Source of the DNA: Brachypterus glaber
Lineage: Eukaryota > Arthropoda > Insecta > Coleoptera > Kateretidae
NCBI GenBank assembly: GCA_958510825.1
Contig: OY294048.1
Span: 26,546,680 to 26,610,679, forward strand
Direction: 5' to 3'
DNA length: 64,000 nt
Part shown: piece after piece, positions 11,289 to 22,399 of the stretch
Position numbering within the stretch: the stretch's first letter is position 1
Layout: each line of letters starts with the position of its first letter
Program-made: the position numbers and the translations under genes
The notes under the pieces: model-generated
Seen by the model: only the letters and a program-made list of their open reading frames with translations
Databases searched by the model: none
Told to the model about the DNA's origin: nothing

Positions 11289-11700
11289 TTATTCTAAAAT
11301 AACGCTTGCAAAGTCAAAAGAGGAGTCCAGGGGAGGATTGTTGAAACGATCAAATGTTTCAGAGTTCTTAGTCCAACCTGCAGTCTTTCTTAATATATCC
11401 ACTGATAAGCCATTTCTAAGGGCTGCAGAGGAAGCAGCATGTCTGGTCGAGTATGCAGAAAATATCTTAGTGTTAATGCCTGCTTGATTCATGCACCTTC
11501 TTATCCACTTACTTATTCTTTGTGTTGAGGCACTTGTATAGGAGCCTTTAGTTAAAATAAAGAGAGTTTCTGTAGTGCCTCTAATTTGGTCAGTCTTCTC
11601 CAGGTAGCATAGAAGAGTTGAAGCGACGAAAATCTCAGGTTGTTGCGGGAAGAAGGGTATATTTAAACAAGGCTGGGTCCTGCCAGGTGCAGTTGATTTT
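11289..11700 (-). pseudogene. Tyrosine recombinase (DIRS-type), catalytic Tyr replaced
   Basis: The minus-strand frame reads PFFPQQPEIFVASTLLCYLE, then STQRISKWIRRCMNQAGI, FSAYSTRHAASSAALRNGL and AGWTKNSETFDRFNNPPL, ending at a stop after FASVILE. The STRHA block is the Arg box, and AGW stands where phage-type enzymes have LGH. In DIRS enzymes the nucleophilic Tyr normally sits in an F-Y-N context; here it reads F-N-N, one base away from Tyr. The upstream part is cut by the MITE at 11734-11881. Role in the family: strand exchange that inserts the circular DNA intermediate. Confidence 0.75.
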
Positions 11701-11733
11701 ATCCTGTCTTCTATAAAAATATTTGTACCCTTT

Positions 11734-11881
11734 GGGAACGTTCAAGTATTACGTAACGCTCCTGGGGGGGGGGGGTGGTCATTTTGGAGTGTACCGCCCA
11801 TGTTAATGGTATAGGAAAAAAGCGTTACAGTGGGGGTCCAAAATGATTAAAATTTGCGTAACGTAATACTTGAACGTTCCC
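11734..11881. mobile_element. MITE with GGGAACGTTCAAG inverted ends
   Basis: The 148-bp element starts GGGAACGTTCAAGTATTACG and ends in its reverse complement, with a G-run in the middle. Two further copies (39110-39242, 40217-40359) have nearly the same ends and TTA on both sides. Here the flanks are TTT and TCT, so the duplication is unclear. It is inserted in the recombinase region of the DIRS-like element. Confidence 0.85.
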
Positions 11882-12560
11882 TCTGGTGTAAAATGAATGT
11901 TCTGCACTTTAATTAAATACGAGGTTTGTATTCGGTGACTTGTTGTCAAGGCTAATAGGGTAGAGGATCCCAGGTGAAGGTATATTTATTTCTTGGGGGT
12001 CTTAGTCTCTAGATGCCTTTTAAGAATCTTTTTATGTGAGGGTATATTACCCAGGCTTAGGTCAGGAAGGATCAACGACAGAGCGGATCTGAAGGAGCCA
12101 TATCTTAGGAGTTTCTTATTATATTGTTCTTGTAAGAACTAACTACCTGTGAAACGGTTGCCTTGAATAGGTTTACTTCCTTCTGAAGGCAAAAACTCAT
12201 TACCATTTTTTGTAGCTTTAGTTTTACTCCTGCTAGAGACTTCATAAATGTCTCAAAACTGTTCTCCAGAATGTCCTTGCTTGTCAGTGACTTTGATAAC
12301 TTCGCTGCAACCAGGATAAGTTGATGGCTCAAAGGGTAGGACTTCCTGCAAGGAGAAGATAAAAGATTAAAGGACCGAAATAATAAGGACCTTCAGTCAC
12401 TAGGTCCATAAAGATAGGAAACCAGGGTTGTGCTGGCCAATATGGTACAACCATAAAACCAGAAGCTCTATCTGTAATAATTTTCTAGAGGGTTCTTAAA
12501 ATAAGGGCAAAAGGGGGGAAAGCATAAAAATTTAAATTGTTCCAAGGTATTGTAAAAGAG

Positions 12561-12746
12561 TCAACTCCAATGGATTCGGGATCTGGCAACCAGGTATGAT
12601 GCAAACAAATCCACCTCTGGATTACCCAACATAATGACAATTTTATCGAAAACCGAATTAGAAAGTTTCCATTCTGCCTCCATGGAATATATCCGGGATT
12701 CTCGGTCTGCTTTATTTAGGCTAGAAGGAGCAAATGAGGCTTGCAA
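12561..12746 (-). pseudogene. RNase H fragment of the DIRS-like element
   Basis: The minus-strand peptide has LNKADRESRIYSMEAEWKLS followed by GNPEVDLFAS. The ADRESR, EWKL and VDLFAS blocks are characteristic of the RNase H and linker region between RT and recombinase in DIRS-group elements. The frame is short and flanked by breaks. The region 11882-12560 between it and the recombinase holds only frame-broken remnants of the same polyprotein. Confidence 0.65.
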
Positions 12747-13469
12747 CCAGATATTTCCATTTTCGCAAAACTACCATATCTTTCTAGTTAAGCTATTTGA
12801 CTGCAGGTGTTTTATACTGCCCATCCTATTGATATAAGACAAGGTATTGTCCACCCTTAAAAGAGCTGTACAATCTCTCATGCTTTGTCAAACTCCGTAG
12901 GGCATGAACAATAGCCAGTAATTCTAAGTATTTAATGTGATACTTATGCTCCTATCTATCCCACCAACCATGCGTTCCTACCCCCTCCTTGAATGCCCCC
13001 CAACCAGATAAACTTGCGTCCTTTAAGATTTCTAGGTCAAATGAATTCTGTATTATATTTTCTACGCCCTGTGATATATTAGATTCCCACCAATCTAAGT
13101 CAGACTTAATGAATGATTTATAATCATAGACTTGTTGTTATTATTTTTTGATTTCAATAGTGATAAAAACTTTTCACGTTCCAAGGATTTGGTGTAATGT
13201 CTACTATATTTTATAGCAGGTATTGCCGAGACTACCGAGACCACCAAATGAGAAAAGAAACGGATCTTACATGATTTTAGTTTTTTTTATTGATTTTATA
13301 GTGTTTAGAATCTTCACCCTTTTTTTCTGTGTAATTTCCATGGTCATGTTTACGCTGTCAAAAACATAACCTAAAAATTTACATCTCTGAGAAGGATTTA
13401 ACGAGCTTTTATTTAAGTTGATAATAAAACCTGTGTATTTTGAACAAATTTAACCGCCTGTAAGCATTT

Positions 13470-13925
13470 CTCTGAGCTATCGGCTAAAATTAAAAAATCA
13501 TCTAAATAGATTACGCAGGCTATTCCCATTTGTCTTGAATATGTTACTACAGGCTTCCCAATTTTTTCTTAAATATAATTGGGGCTGTAGATAGGCCAAA
13601 AACTAAGCAAGTAAATTCATAAGTTTTACTTAAAAAAAAAAACGAGCCGCAAGAGTTTTCTGTTGTGGACTGGGACAGTAAAATATGCATCCTTCAAGTC
13701 CAATGATGCCAATGATGTCCTATAATCTTCCATCTTAAAATGCTCATTGCGAATAAAAGAATTCAGAGATTTTAAATTTAATATAAAACGTTTACTACCA
13801 TCCTTCTTGTCTATTAAAAAAAGGGGGGATAAAAATTGACCTTTTATATTTTTGACCTCTATAACAGCACCTAAATCCAAAAGTGCCTTAATTGATATAT
13901 TAAAATTTTTTAATATATTACCAAA
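13470..13925 (-). pseudogene. RT core of the DIRS-like element
   Basis: The frame 13880-13626 gives DLGAVIEVKNIKGQFLSPLF, IDKKDGSKRFILNLKSLNSF and SLASLDLKDAYFTVPVH, where LDLKDAY holds the first catalytic Asp. After a break the sequence continues with GIACVIYLDDFLILADS; the YLDD pair is encoded at 13508-13497. These blocks and their spacing match DIRS and LTR-type RT, not the LINE RTs elsewhere in the window. The upstream RT portion lies on the far side of an inserted LINE fragment, at 14600-14490. Confidence 0.8.
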
Positions 13926-14465
13926 AGAAGTAGCTCAGATAGCTCATTATAAAAGGTTTAAGTTCGAAGTAAAAAGAATAATAAACTTACAAGAGACTCA
14001 ATTTTTAAATATTATCTATGACTAAGGTATCCTCCTGCAACCCTTTCTCATTGGTACTCACATCTATATTTTTTTATATTCTTTTATTTCATTTTTATAT
14101 TTATATATTTTATTTTTATATATTATTATTTTTATATTATATTTTTTTAATATTTTTCTACATATTTTCATTCGACTCTCTCGGCAGAAACAACTAATCA
14201 TAAGCATTATAAATTCAAAGCCATTGCAACTAATTTTCTTTTCTTTTACAAAATGCTGAACTAAACTCAAGAGTTTTGTCCACAAACAAACCGCAGATTT
14301 AGGTGGCAATTCAAGGATATTTTATTAATAATTGTAATTGTAAATTTCCATCTGTTTCTTGAGTCTTAGTTCAAATAAACATGTGATAATAAAGTATGTA
14401 ATTATAATATTTTGTAAAATCTTTAAACTACATAAATAAAAAATTTGGTTTGATTTGATTTGAAT
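13915..14465 (+). mobile_element. LINE 3' fragment inserted in the DIRS-like RT
   Basis: On the plus strand 13918-14023 reads PKEVAQIAHYKRFKFEVKRI then QFLNIIYD and stop. This matches the last residues of the LINE ending at 7283 (FKFESKRYIM, SFLNILTE). AT-rich 3' UTR follows to a TTTGATTTGATTTGA tail near 14450-14463. It splits the RT of the antisense DIRS-like element. Confidence 0.75.
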
Positions 14466-14489
14466 GTCGTGTTTTTTACTCTTTAAATG

Positions 14490-14600
14490 TAGAAGATCTA
14501 TTGGGCTCGTAAGGCCTGGAATTAAAAGGAATTTTACATCCTTTAATCCACTGAATGATTTGCCTTCCGGCATTAATTTTCTCCCAAGCAGGTAAAAAAT
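14490..14600 (-). pseudogene. N-terminal RT fragment of the DIRS-like element
   Basis: The minus strand reads FLPAWEKINAGRQIIQWIKG then CKIPFNSRPYEP. The W-I-x-G-x-K-I-P-F motif is the conserved lead-in to the RT of DIRS elements. It is separated from the core at 13925 by the inserted LINE fragment. Confidence 0.65.
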
Positions 14601-14974
14601 ACTGCAATTACTTACATGATTTACTGGAAACGTCTCCTGGGCTGTGTTGGTTTCTTGTTTTGGTACTGGTAAGTCTGATAAGACTGGTAAGTGCGTGGCC
14701 TGGTTTGTCTGGAATCCGCAGGTCGAGACGGCCGCTTGAAGTTTAAATTCGGGGCTTTCTTGACTGTAGAAGGAACAGAAGCTTTTAAGTCTTTGCTGGA
14801 CCTTTCAATTGACTTTTTTTATATTTTTCGTTAAAATCACTGCCAAATAACTGTGTATCGATTAAACTACTTATTGCCACTTCTTTGGCTGAATTTGGCA
14901 GTTGAGGGGTTATATTAGCTCTACGGCTAACTGACAATGAATGATGAAGATCATTAGAATCTTGGCTGATTCTA

Positions 14975-15292
14975 CTATGGTATTATTACCTCTTTTTTAG
15001 TAGTTAAGCCGCATGGGCTCTCACGCCTCGGGCTTCGAACTGCCGACCTCTTTAAGGCCGAGTCACATGGGCTAACACGCCTCGGACTGCGGTCCTTGGA
15101 TTTACGTTGGGCCAAGCCACTTGGGCTGTTACGCCTCGGACTGTGGTCCCTTGGTCGGGCTGACTCTCGTGGACCTTTCGGTCTCGGACTACGGACCCGA
15201 CTTCGTGAACGCCTCTCATCGCGTCGGTCGGATGATACATGTTTCACAAGGCGTTTTATTGTTTTCTCCAATTTGTCTAATCTGGACTCCAT
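14975..15292 (-). CDS. Gag-like N-terminal ORF of the DIRS-like element
   Basis: Open from ATG 15292 for 105 codons: MESRLDKLEKTIKRLVKHV forms a predicted helix, then comes an Arg/Ser-rich tract (RRDERRSRSRVRSPRPKG). At least three imperfect repeats of about 19 residues follow, each built on SPRRxSPC/S and then an Ala/Leu-Lys stretch. It sits first in the element, inside the inverted repeat, as gag does in DIRS elements. Such basic proteins package the RNA. The frame ends at a stop at 14977-14975, upstream of the RT, so it may be truncated; 14600-14974 holds frame-broken remnants. Confidence 0.6.
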   Translation of the reverse strand: MESRLDKLEKTIKRLVKHVSSDRRDERRSRSRVRSPRPKGPRESARPRDHSPRRNSPSGLAQRKSKDRSPRRVSPCDSALKRSAVRSPRRESPCGLTTKKEVIIP

Positions 15293-15489
15293 ATTTTCCT
15301 TCGTCTGAGGATGACGATGAACGTTCTCTTTCTTTTTCCCATATTTGCATTGAAAATGCGTTAAAAACCAATTAAAATTAACAATTTTCTCTAAACGTGT
15401 GCATGCGACTCTAGCACAAAAAAAGAGATGAGCATGAGGTGCACGGCCTGTAAGGTAGAAATTTGTACTTTAAAATATTGTGCGACATT

Positions 15490-15545
15490 TATCACGAGTA
15501 GGTTTCTTTTATATGGTATCGAGGACAAAGCGCGAATATAATTTA
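15490..15545 (-). repeat. Inverted terminal repeat, right, of the DIRS-like element
   Basis: Partner of 11012-11060 in opposite orientation (TAGGTTTCTTTTATATGGTA, then TCGAGGACAAAGCGCGAATA). It forms the outer 5' end of the minus-strand element. Confidence 0.8.
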
Positions 15546-15882
15546 TTTTAAGATTAAAAAAAAAAAAATTTATTGATTTTTTTTAATAATAATAATAATG
15601 TTTATTCATTCAACAGAGTAATCCATTTACAGGGTAAAAAATTCAATATACATAATACATACATATTATATAACTATTAATAAATATGTATAAAAAAATA
15701 CACTAATGTAACCTATTATAGGTTTGAAGTGTATAAAATTGAGTTTAATGATAAAGTATTAATATCAATGTCAACTGAGTTAATTAAGGTATTATAGTTA
15801 TCACACATAATATTTAAAGGCGATTTTAACAAAACATTTGTTCTACTAAGGTTACACAAAAATGTTTCTTTATGGCGTGATC

Positions 15883-16390
15883 CTAGTCTGGGACCTTAAA
15901 ATTTATTTGAGTTAAAAGCTCTGGACAATCGATTAGATTATGTAGAAGATTATAAAAAAAGCTTAAAGAAAAATTGATTCTTCTTGTATAAAGAGAAAGT
16001 ATACCAAATCTGTCGAGTAACACAGAATGATCAAAACCTTGTTCAGGATAAACACCCTCTTTTTTGAAATATAAAAATTTAAAAAATCGTCGGTTGATTG
16101 CTTCTAAGCACATTATAAATGGGGTACCAAACTTGTGATGCGTATTCTAGCCTAGATCTTACATAAGCAAAAAAAGCGATTTTAAGCTTAAAGTATTATT
16201 AAAAGATTTTGAATTCCTTATAATAAATCCCAACATTTTTAAAGCTGAAGAACATACCTCAGATATATGTTTCGAAAACGACAAAGTAGGATCAAAAATT
16301 ACTACAAGATCCTTGATTTCATGACATATTTCCAGATTTATACCATTAAAGTTATACTGGTAATCAATAATATTATGTTAAGTGGTAAAA
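15883..16390 (-). pseudogene. LINE RT C-terminal region
   Basis: The minus strand carries LINGINLEICHEIKDL, then FSKHISEVCSSALKMLGFII, and in the frame 16113-15883 MCLEAINRRFFKFLYFKK and LLTQINFKVP. These are the blocks after the RT catalytic core in Jockey/CR1-like LINEs. Stops and frameshifts are scattered. The 15601-15882 segment is its 3' UTR. Confidence 0.75.
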
Positions 16391-16395
16391 GACAT

Positions 16396-18184
16396 ACACG
16401 GTGTATTTGAAATAGCGTCGGAAAAAAAACCAGATCATCTTTGTGACCCCAAAAATCGATTCAGAAAGAAAAAAAATGGAAAAAAAAATCTAAAAAAAAT
16501 CTTTAGAAAACCTTAAATCCAGCCTACAGACGACGCATCTGTAAGCTTTATCATCGCGCTTCAAATTTGCAAAATGCAAGGTTGTCAGATTTTGTCGATT
16601 CCGTATTTACTGTTTCACAAAATAACTTTTATCGTCTTTTAATCATCATAGAATTTTATCAACAATAATTATAAAGTACCGTAAAAAATGTTAAACTAAT
16701 AACCAAAGATGTACTTGCCATATTCATAATCTTCACCTACAAACTATTTAACAGATGTTGTTTTTAACAGATGCTGAAACTTAACGGGTTAACTTTCACT
16801 CACACAACTTTAACTCACACTTGCAGATTTTTTAGTAGAAAAAATACCATATCACTAGTAGTGTAAACTTTTTGGAAACTCTAAATACATGTAATCTATT
16901 CAAAATGTGTACCTTTTATTATATTCGGAGATATTTAACTTTAAATTTGTTGAAAATCTTTGAGCGATTCACTTTACATTTTGATCAGTTTTCTTCTTCT
17001 TCTTCTTCTTCGATTTTTGGCTTTGTATTTTACATTTCAGCCATCGGGTTGCATGGTGGTTACATCAGTAACTAGGAGTAGTGAGAGCCAGATGTATAAG
17101 ACTAACGACCAAAAATTATAGAAATTTTAAGGGAAAACAACAGTTTTGCTACAGTCAAAACAATACGAAAAAATAAATGATCTAACCTAAAAATACCAAA
17201 CAAAATGTAGCCAACTGTAGAAATATAAAAACTGGCTTTGGTTTATGAAGCTACGACTTTTTTTTAATAAATCAAACATTAAACTTTAGTGACTATAAAA
17301 AGTATATTGTGATTGTGTTTTAAAAGAAAGAAATCATCAGAGAATACTTTTCACAGCAAGAGGATAACTTCGTTGCAACAGACGGAAAGGCATGGTACAA
17401 ACCAGCAGACGGTCCATTTCGTTTAAGTGTAACCGACGAGGACTGGTTGGATAGCCCTGGCAGCTCAAACCACAGATCTGAAGTGAGAGAGAGAGAGAGA
17501 GCTACGACTTTTCTAATTCGATTCTCAGAAAATTAATTTGACCAGTATTTTTTGCAATAAATCGTTGTTTCAATAATAAATAGTTAAAAATCATTGCAGT
17601 GGTTTATGTGCGTTATTTTCCTGTAGTGATTAGACAATTTTTGTTTAATATTTCAAGTTTAATACTTATCCCGACCATTCTAATGCAAAAAAAGTGTTTC
17701 AAAGTGTTGTGTACATTTTTTTACTTTATTATTTAATAAATTTTATAGTGATTCAATCGCTGTGGTTGATAATTTAAAAAAATCAGTGAAAACTTCTTGT
17801 TAAGATAAAAAACAAGGGTTGGGGAAATAGTTCGATGGCATCCAGCGGATAACTTAAATATTATTATTACCTAGGTGATAATGATATGTTTACTTCATGA
17901 AAATATGCCCCTATTTTACTACGGTAGGTAAGTTTAAAAAAACTTTTCTCATCGAGTGAATCTGGCAACGTTGGGAAGATTTCATACATATTTGCTACAG
18001 GGTCACCATTAATTTAGAGAATTTCACAGCGTGACATTGACGTACAACTAAAAGGTACATTTTTTCAAAAAAATCCCATTCTAAAACTGCTGCACATATT
18101 TTTTTAATTTTCACGGAAAATGTTAGTTATACCATGAGCTATTCGTGTATTTTTTTTCCGACGCTATTTCAAATACACGGTGTA
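16396..18184. mobile_element. TIR element with TACACGGTGTATTTG ends
   Basis: About 33 bp at the left end (TACACGGTGTATTTGAAATA, then GCGTCGGAAAAAAA) recur inverted at the right end (18150-18184), with one mismatch. The element is 1.79 kb and lies inside the antisense LINE, whose reading continues on both sides. No transposase is recognisable, so it is non-autonomous. Its ends begin with TACACGGTGT like the Tc1/mariner-like element next door, but the next bases differ. An exon-like coding segment lies at 17341-17480. Confidence 0.8.
17341..17480 (+). other. Exon-like coding segment captured in the TIR element
   Basis: An uninterrupted frame preceded by AAATCATCAG and followed by GAA-GTGAGA looks like an internal exon with acceptor and donor. 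It encodes EYFSQQEDNFVATDGKAWYK then PADGPFRLSVTDEDWLDSPG and SSNHRSE, with balanced composition unlike its AT-rich surroundings. A 13-bp motif, GCTACGACTTTTT, occurs on both sides (about 17249 and 17502), as if about 250 bp had been inserted with a target duplication. I do not recognise the protein. Capture of a host gene fragment is the simplest reading. Confidence 0.5.
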
Positions 18185-18189
18185 TACTT

Positions 18190-18890
18190 GCAGTTTTTAA
18201 TATTAAGGTTTAGTTTGTTATGCTTGCACCATTGAACTAAGTTTTGTAAGATTACATAAGGATCTATTTAATCAAAGGCTTTTTAAAAATCTGTGCTATT
18301 GACGTCCACCTGTAGTTTGTCATTTGCATAAAACCGTGCTAATAAGGAGTAAGCTTTGTCTTAATCTGATCATATATCCGAGCATATAGAATCGATTCAA
18401 ATACTTTCGCAAAGTTACAGACAATAGAAATGTGCCTATAATTCTCTATTTCGATTTATCACCACTTTTATGTACTGGACATACTCTAGCAGTTTTCCAA
18501 ACTGTTGGAAATTTACTAGATTCAAGGCTAAGGTTAAGAATAAACTTAAGTGGCTCAATTAAAACATATTTACAGTCTTTAATTAGGTAACTTGGAATTT
18601 TATCTATACCAGAAGTTGTGGAGTTTTTAAGTTTATTAATAGCAGAAAAAATATAATTATCAGAAACTTCAGTTGTATTTATATTGTCAATGTGGGCTAT
18701 CAGTAACTTCAGTTGGAGTGGGACAAGTACAAACACTGGAAAAGTATTCTGAAAATTTGTTAACTATATCTTGAGGTTCAGAAAATTGGTCATCATTATA
18801 AGAAACCGTACCCGGAATCCTGCTTGAGCGCTTTTTGTTGCCTACAGAAGACCAAAATGACTTAGGGTCAGATGTAATATTATTTTGAAC
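18190..18890 (-). pseudogene. LINE RT N-terminal region
   Basis: The minus strand reads TSDPKSFWSSVGNKKRSSRI, FSEYFSSVCTCPTPTEVT, then (frame 18736-18446) AINKLKNSTTSGIDKIPSYL and FPTVWKTARVCPVHKSGDKS. These are RT blocks 0-2 of a LINE. Further left, frame-broken sequence reads NYRHISIVCNFAKVFESIL and DFKKAFDQIDPYVILQNLV. The catalytic YxDD region is deleted. Confidence 0.75.
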
Positions 18891-19383
18891 AGTCTAAATC
18901 AGATTTTTTTTTTATATCTTAAGTATACACGGTGTCCCACGGTAGACAAATCAGTCAAACTGTGGGGTTATTAACAAAGATATCAACATGAAACTTTTAC
19001 CAGTCAATATGGACCTAATTATCTTCAATTGACCCAAAACAAAAGTTTTCTACTCTTTTTTGGTTTTGAGCTATAGCTCCACACATGCACTTCTAAAAGC
19101 ATAACAATACTTTCAAATGCCAAAATTAAAAAAAGTAACAATTTTTCTTTATCATATGATAGTTTTTTTCACTAAAAACAATAATTTTCGATTTAAATTC
19201 TTAATTTTATAAAACCTTAAAAAAGGGCAATTGCATAATGGAATGACCCCGCTATGGCAAAAGAGTAGGATGCCTTGAAATTAAATTTTTTAAATAAGTC
19301 GTATATAATGACAATAAATGTCAAATTTGATTTTACATTATAATCAAAAAATTAACAAAGCAAGACTTTTATAAAACCAATTT

Positions 19384-20463
19384 TTGAATGCCAAAATGAT
19401 AACTTTAGAAGTAAAGAAAGAAATTATTTTAACTTATGGAGAATGTGCTCGAAATTTAAGAGAAACAACGAGAAAAATAGTAGAAAAGTTCCCCGATGAT
19501 AGTATTAGTTACTTTAGCGTACGAAGAATTGTTAATTTATTTTTGGATACTGGAGGAGTGAGGGACATGAAAAAAGTTTGCGAAAGTCCAGTAACCAAAG
19601 ATCCTTAAACTATAACTATAATTCAAGAAGCAGTTATCAATGATCCCCACACGTCGACAAGGATAATCGCAAGGGAACATCATTTATCACGCACATCAGT
19701 TAGTAGGGTTATTAATAATTCTAAATTACATCCGTATAAATTATGTCTTAATCAAGAGTTACATGGGAGGGATTTTGAAAATAGGGTTCGATTTTGTGAT
19801 GAACTTTTGGAATTAACAGGGGATGACGAGGACTTTTCTACCAAAATTTTGTTTAGTGACGAATCTACATTTAAAAGCAATGGAGTTGTCAACAGGCATA
19901 ACATGCATTATTGGTCTGTTGAAAATCCGCATTGGGTTAGGCATGTTGACAACCAGCGGATTTGGTCTTTAAATGTTTGGGGAGGGGTACTGGGGGATTC
20001 GGTTATTGGACCTTACTTTTTTAATGGGCATCTAAATGGGAATATGTACCTAAATTTTTTGCGTGATGAATTACCGGAACTTTTAGAAGACGTACCACTA
20101 AATTTGCGAAATGACATAATTTTTATGCAGGATGGGGCTCCTGCTCATTTTTTTCATGAGGTGAGGACTCTTTTGGATGAGACTTATAATACATGGATAG
20201 GTCGTGGTGGTCAAATTGCCTGGCCAGCAAGATCACCCGATTTAACCCCGTGTGATTTTTTTTTGTGGGGATTTGTAAAGGACAAGGTTTACCGACAAGC
20301 TCCCACCACTCCTGAAAATATGCATCAAAGAATCGTTGAAGCATTTAACGAAATAACACCGGTAATGCTTCAACGAGTTAGACATAATTTTGAAAGTAGG
20401 CTTTTTATGTGTATTCAGGAGGATGGGAGAACTTTTGAACATTTACGAAACGACTATGACTAA
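19384..20463 (+). pseudogene. Tc1/mariner-like transposase, one in-frame stop
   Basis: One frame of 359 residues is broken only by TAA at 19606-19608, where copy 2 has GAA. The N-terminal helix-turn-helix (LEVKKEIILTYGECARNLRE) resembles DUF4817. The catalytic core shows ILFSDESTFKSNG (first Asp), IIFMQDGAPAHF (second Asp) and SPDLTPCDFFLWG (third acidic residue), about 40 residues between the second and third, longer than the classic mariner spacing of 34. In the family this enzyme excises and reinserts the element at TA. ATG 19384 is the first in-frame start. The catalytic region is otherwise intact. Confidence 0.9.
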
Positions 20464-20720
20464 CTACTTTACAAAAAGACAGATAGATACACAGACAGAC
20501 TCAGACATCTAAACAAAATTAAATTGCTTTATCGTGTTAAAAATGGGGGCTTCTTATGTAGACGATGTGGGGAAGAGGATCAATGCAGATACATATTAAC
20601 TTGCTGCTTGATTTGAATCCCTTTGAATCGTGGAAGACTCGCAAAGAATTAGAATTATTTTCTAATAATAGATTTTGTGAAATGGCATTTATATTCCCAT
20701 GATTCTCTGAAGTTAGATGC
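20464..20720 (+). pseudogene. LINE C-terminal zinc-finger fragment inside the transposon
   Basis: Just after the transposase stop the DNA reads LLYRVKNGGFLCRRCGEEDQ and YILTCC, then NPFESWKTRKELELF and CEMAFIFP. The C-x2-C ... H/Y-x-L-x2-C spacing and position resemble the zinc-binding C-terminus of some LINE ORF2 proteins. Copy 2 carries the same segment at the same place, so it was present before the copies separated. Frames are broken. Confidence 0.5.
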
Positions 20721-21059
20721 GTAATTTTGACCTTTTTTCATCAAAACTGGAGTGATTTGGGAAAACCTAAGGACTAACATGGATTTATTTGAAATATTGT
20801 ACAAAACAATTCTAATAACACTGACAATATTCTAGAAAGGCGTAATATTTTGATGAGTTAATTAATTCAAATATCATAAATACGTCTTGCGTTTCGCATA
20901 TTAATAAATAATATTAATAATAACAATCAATTTGATATTTTAACTTATGAGAATTATTCTTAGTATCATTTAACTTTTAATTCCAACCAAAATGTACGTA
21001 ATTAATTACATAACAATAAATTAATTGACTAAATTGCCCATAATATGACAGTTTTTTTC

Positions 21060-21636
21060 CCGGGCCACGGTGCAAAAATTTTTTGTCCCATGCAGGCCTG
21101 CAGCTAAGGCACTGAGGGCCGAAGCGGCGCCCCCATTCATTAACTAAGCGCCGCAGTCGAAAATTTTTCCAAATTATGTTAATTTCTGACTGTTTTATTT
21201 TCATAGTTCAGCAAGCTTAAGTATGTAAAAAATAATAAAGTCTTAGCGCCGCAGGCGAAATTTTTTTCAATTTTGATAGCTCTGGCGCCGCAGGCAATTT
21301 TTTTACAAATTTTAAGCTTTTGCAAGCTGGAACTAAAAAAAATACGTAGGTAAATTAGCCCTAGCGCCGCGGGCGAATTTTTTTACAAATTTTAAAACAC
21401 TAGTAACAGTGCACTATTATTTTTTACAAAAATTCAAAAAAGCTTAAGCGCTGCCGCGGCGAAATTTTTTCTATTGCCCATTTGGAACGAGATTTACTTA
21501 TTTGCTCATTTTGACGCCTTATCGATCTGGGGGAGTATAAATAAATAAACTGTTTATTAAAAACTTCTGTCGCCGGGCCCCCTTCGAGCCCGGGCCCCGG
21601 GTAATCTGTACAGGGGCCCCCCTGAATCCGGCCCTG
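21060..21636. mobile_element. hAT-type MITE remnant in copy 1
   Basis: This is homologous to the complete MITE at 28541-29162 but lacks the left terminus together with about 100 bp of neighbouring transposon DNA. The right end (AATCCGGCCCTG) and following CTAATATG are intact. Internally it has spaced copies of a motif like TAGCGCCGCAGGCGAAATTT. Confidence 0.8.
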
Positions 21637-22399
21637 CTAATATGAACCAGCTGCAACTTCATGCAACTGCGAGGGAAGGGGGTTCTTTACAAGCTAATTA
21701 ATTATGTTTTTTAAAATCTCATAATTATAAAACATGTTTTATCACAAGTTGTCCAATAGGTTTTATAATAACTTGCTTTACCAATACTTTCATTATGATA
21801 TAGACTTGACTTTGTAAAAAAAACTGCTAAGATTAATCTAAGATTAATCCAATCATACCAATTAAAAAATTTGATTGAGCGCATAAAATCAAAATTTATT
21901 AGTAATTAAGTAATACACTCTGTAGTACAAAATACCCTAGTCCACAAGGTCCTTACTAAGTCTAAGTAAAAATCTAATTTATAACATTAGATTTGACATT
22001 TATTTTTATCGTGAACGTCATATTTGCAAACATTTATTTTCATAGCATCCTCTCTTTTACATTAGCGGGGTCATTCCATAATGCACTTACCATTTTTTAC
22101 CGTTTTCTAAAATTAAAAATTTAAATAGAAAACTATTGTTTTTAGTAAAAAAACTATCATATGATAAAGAAATTATATTATTTTTTTTTAATTTTGGCGT
22201 TAAAAAATGTTATTATGCTAAAAAAAATTATGTTTGTTGCTCTAGCCTAAAAACAGAAAAAAGTACAACACTTTTTTCTGGCGTAAATTGAAGGTAACTA
22301 GGTCTATATTGACTGGTAAAAAATATATTTTAATAGCTTTGATAATAACGCCACAATTTGACTGATTTGTCTACCGTGGACACCGTGTATATTATATAT

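Larger units (their letters stand above)
10840..15546 (-). mobile_element. DIRS-like tyrosine-recombinase retrotransposon, degenerate
   Basis: On the minus strand the order is a gag-like ORF (15292-14975), RT (about 14600-13470), RNase H (12746-12561) and a tyrosine recombinase (about 11700-11289). This is the gene order of DIRS elements, which insert by a site-specific recombinase instead of an integrase. About 48 bp at 11012-11060 reappear inverted at 15490-15545, as expected for inverted rather than direct terminal repeats. A second shared motif (10841-10863 versus 15427-15450) is in swapped order, as an internal complementary region would be. A MITE (11734-11881) and a LINE 3' fragment (about 13915-14465) interrupt it. 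Confidence 0.8.
15583..18912 (-). mobile_element. Antisense LINE interrupted by a TIR element
   Basis: The 3' end lies on the left: a (TTA)n tail at 15586-15600 preceded on the minus strand by AATAAAC. Coding pieces run leftward from RT N-terminal sequence (18890-18190) to RT C-terminal sequence (16390-15883). A TIR element (16396-18184) splits the two. The RT core including the FADD region is missing: AFDQIDPYVILQNLVQW passes straight to CKHNKLNLNIKNCK, an internal deletion separate from the inserted element. Confidence 0.75.
18926..22389 (+). mobile_element. Tc1/mariner-like transposon, copy 1
   Basis: The 3464-bp element begins TACACGGTGTCCCACGGTAG and ends with the inverted counterpart, flanked by TA on both sides. 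The imperfect inverted repeats are about 350 bp long (18926-19275 against 22035-22389). Inside are a transposase with one stop, a LINE zinc-finger fragment (20464-20700) and a hAT-type MITE remnant (21060-21636). The second copy at 26071-29918 has the same cargo. It interrupts LINE sequence on both sides. Confidence 0.9.
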
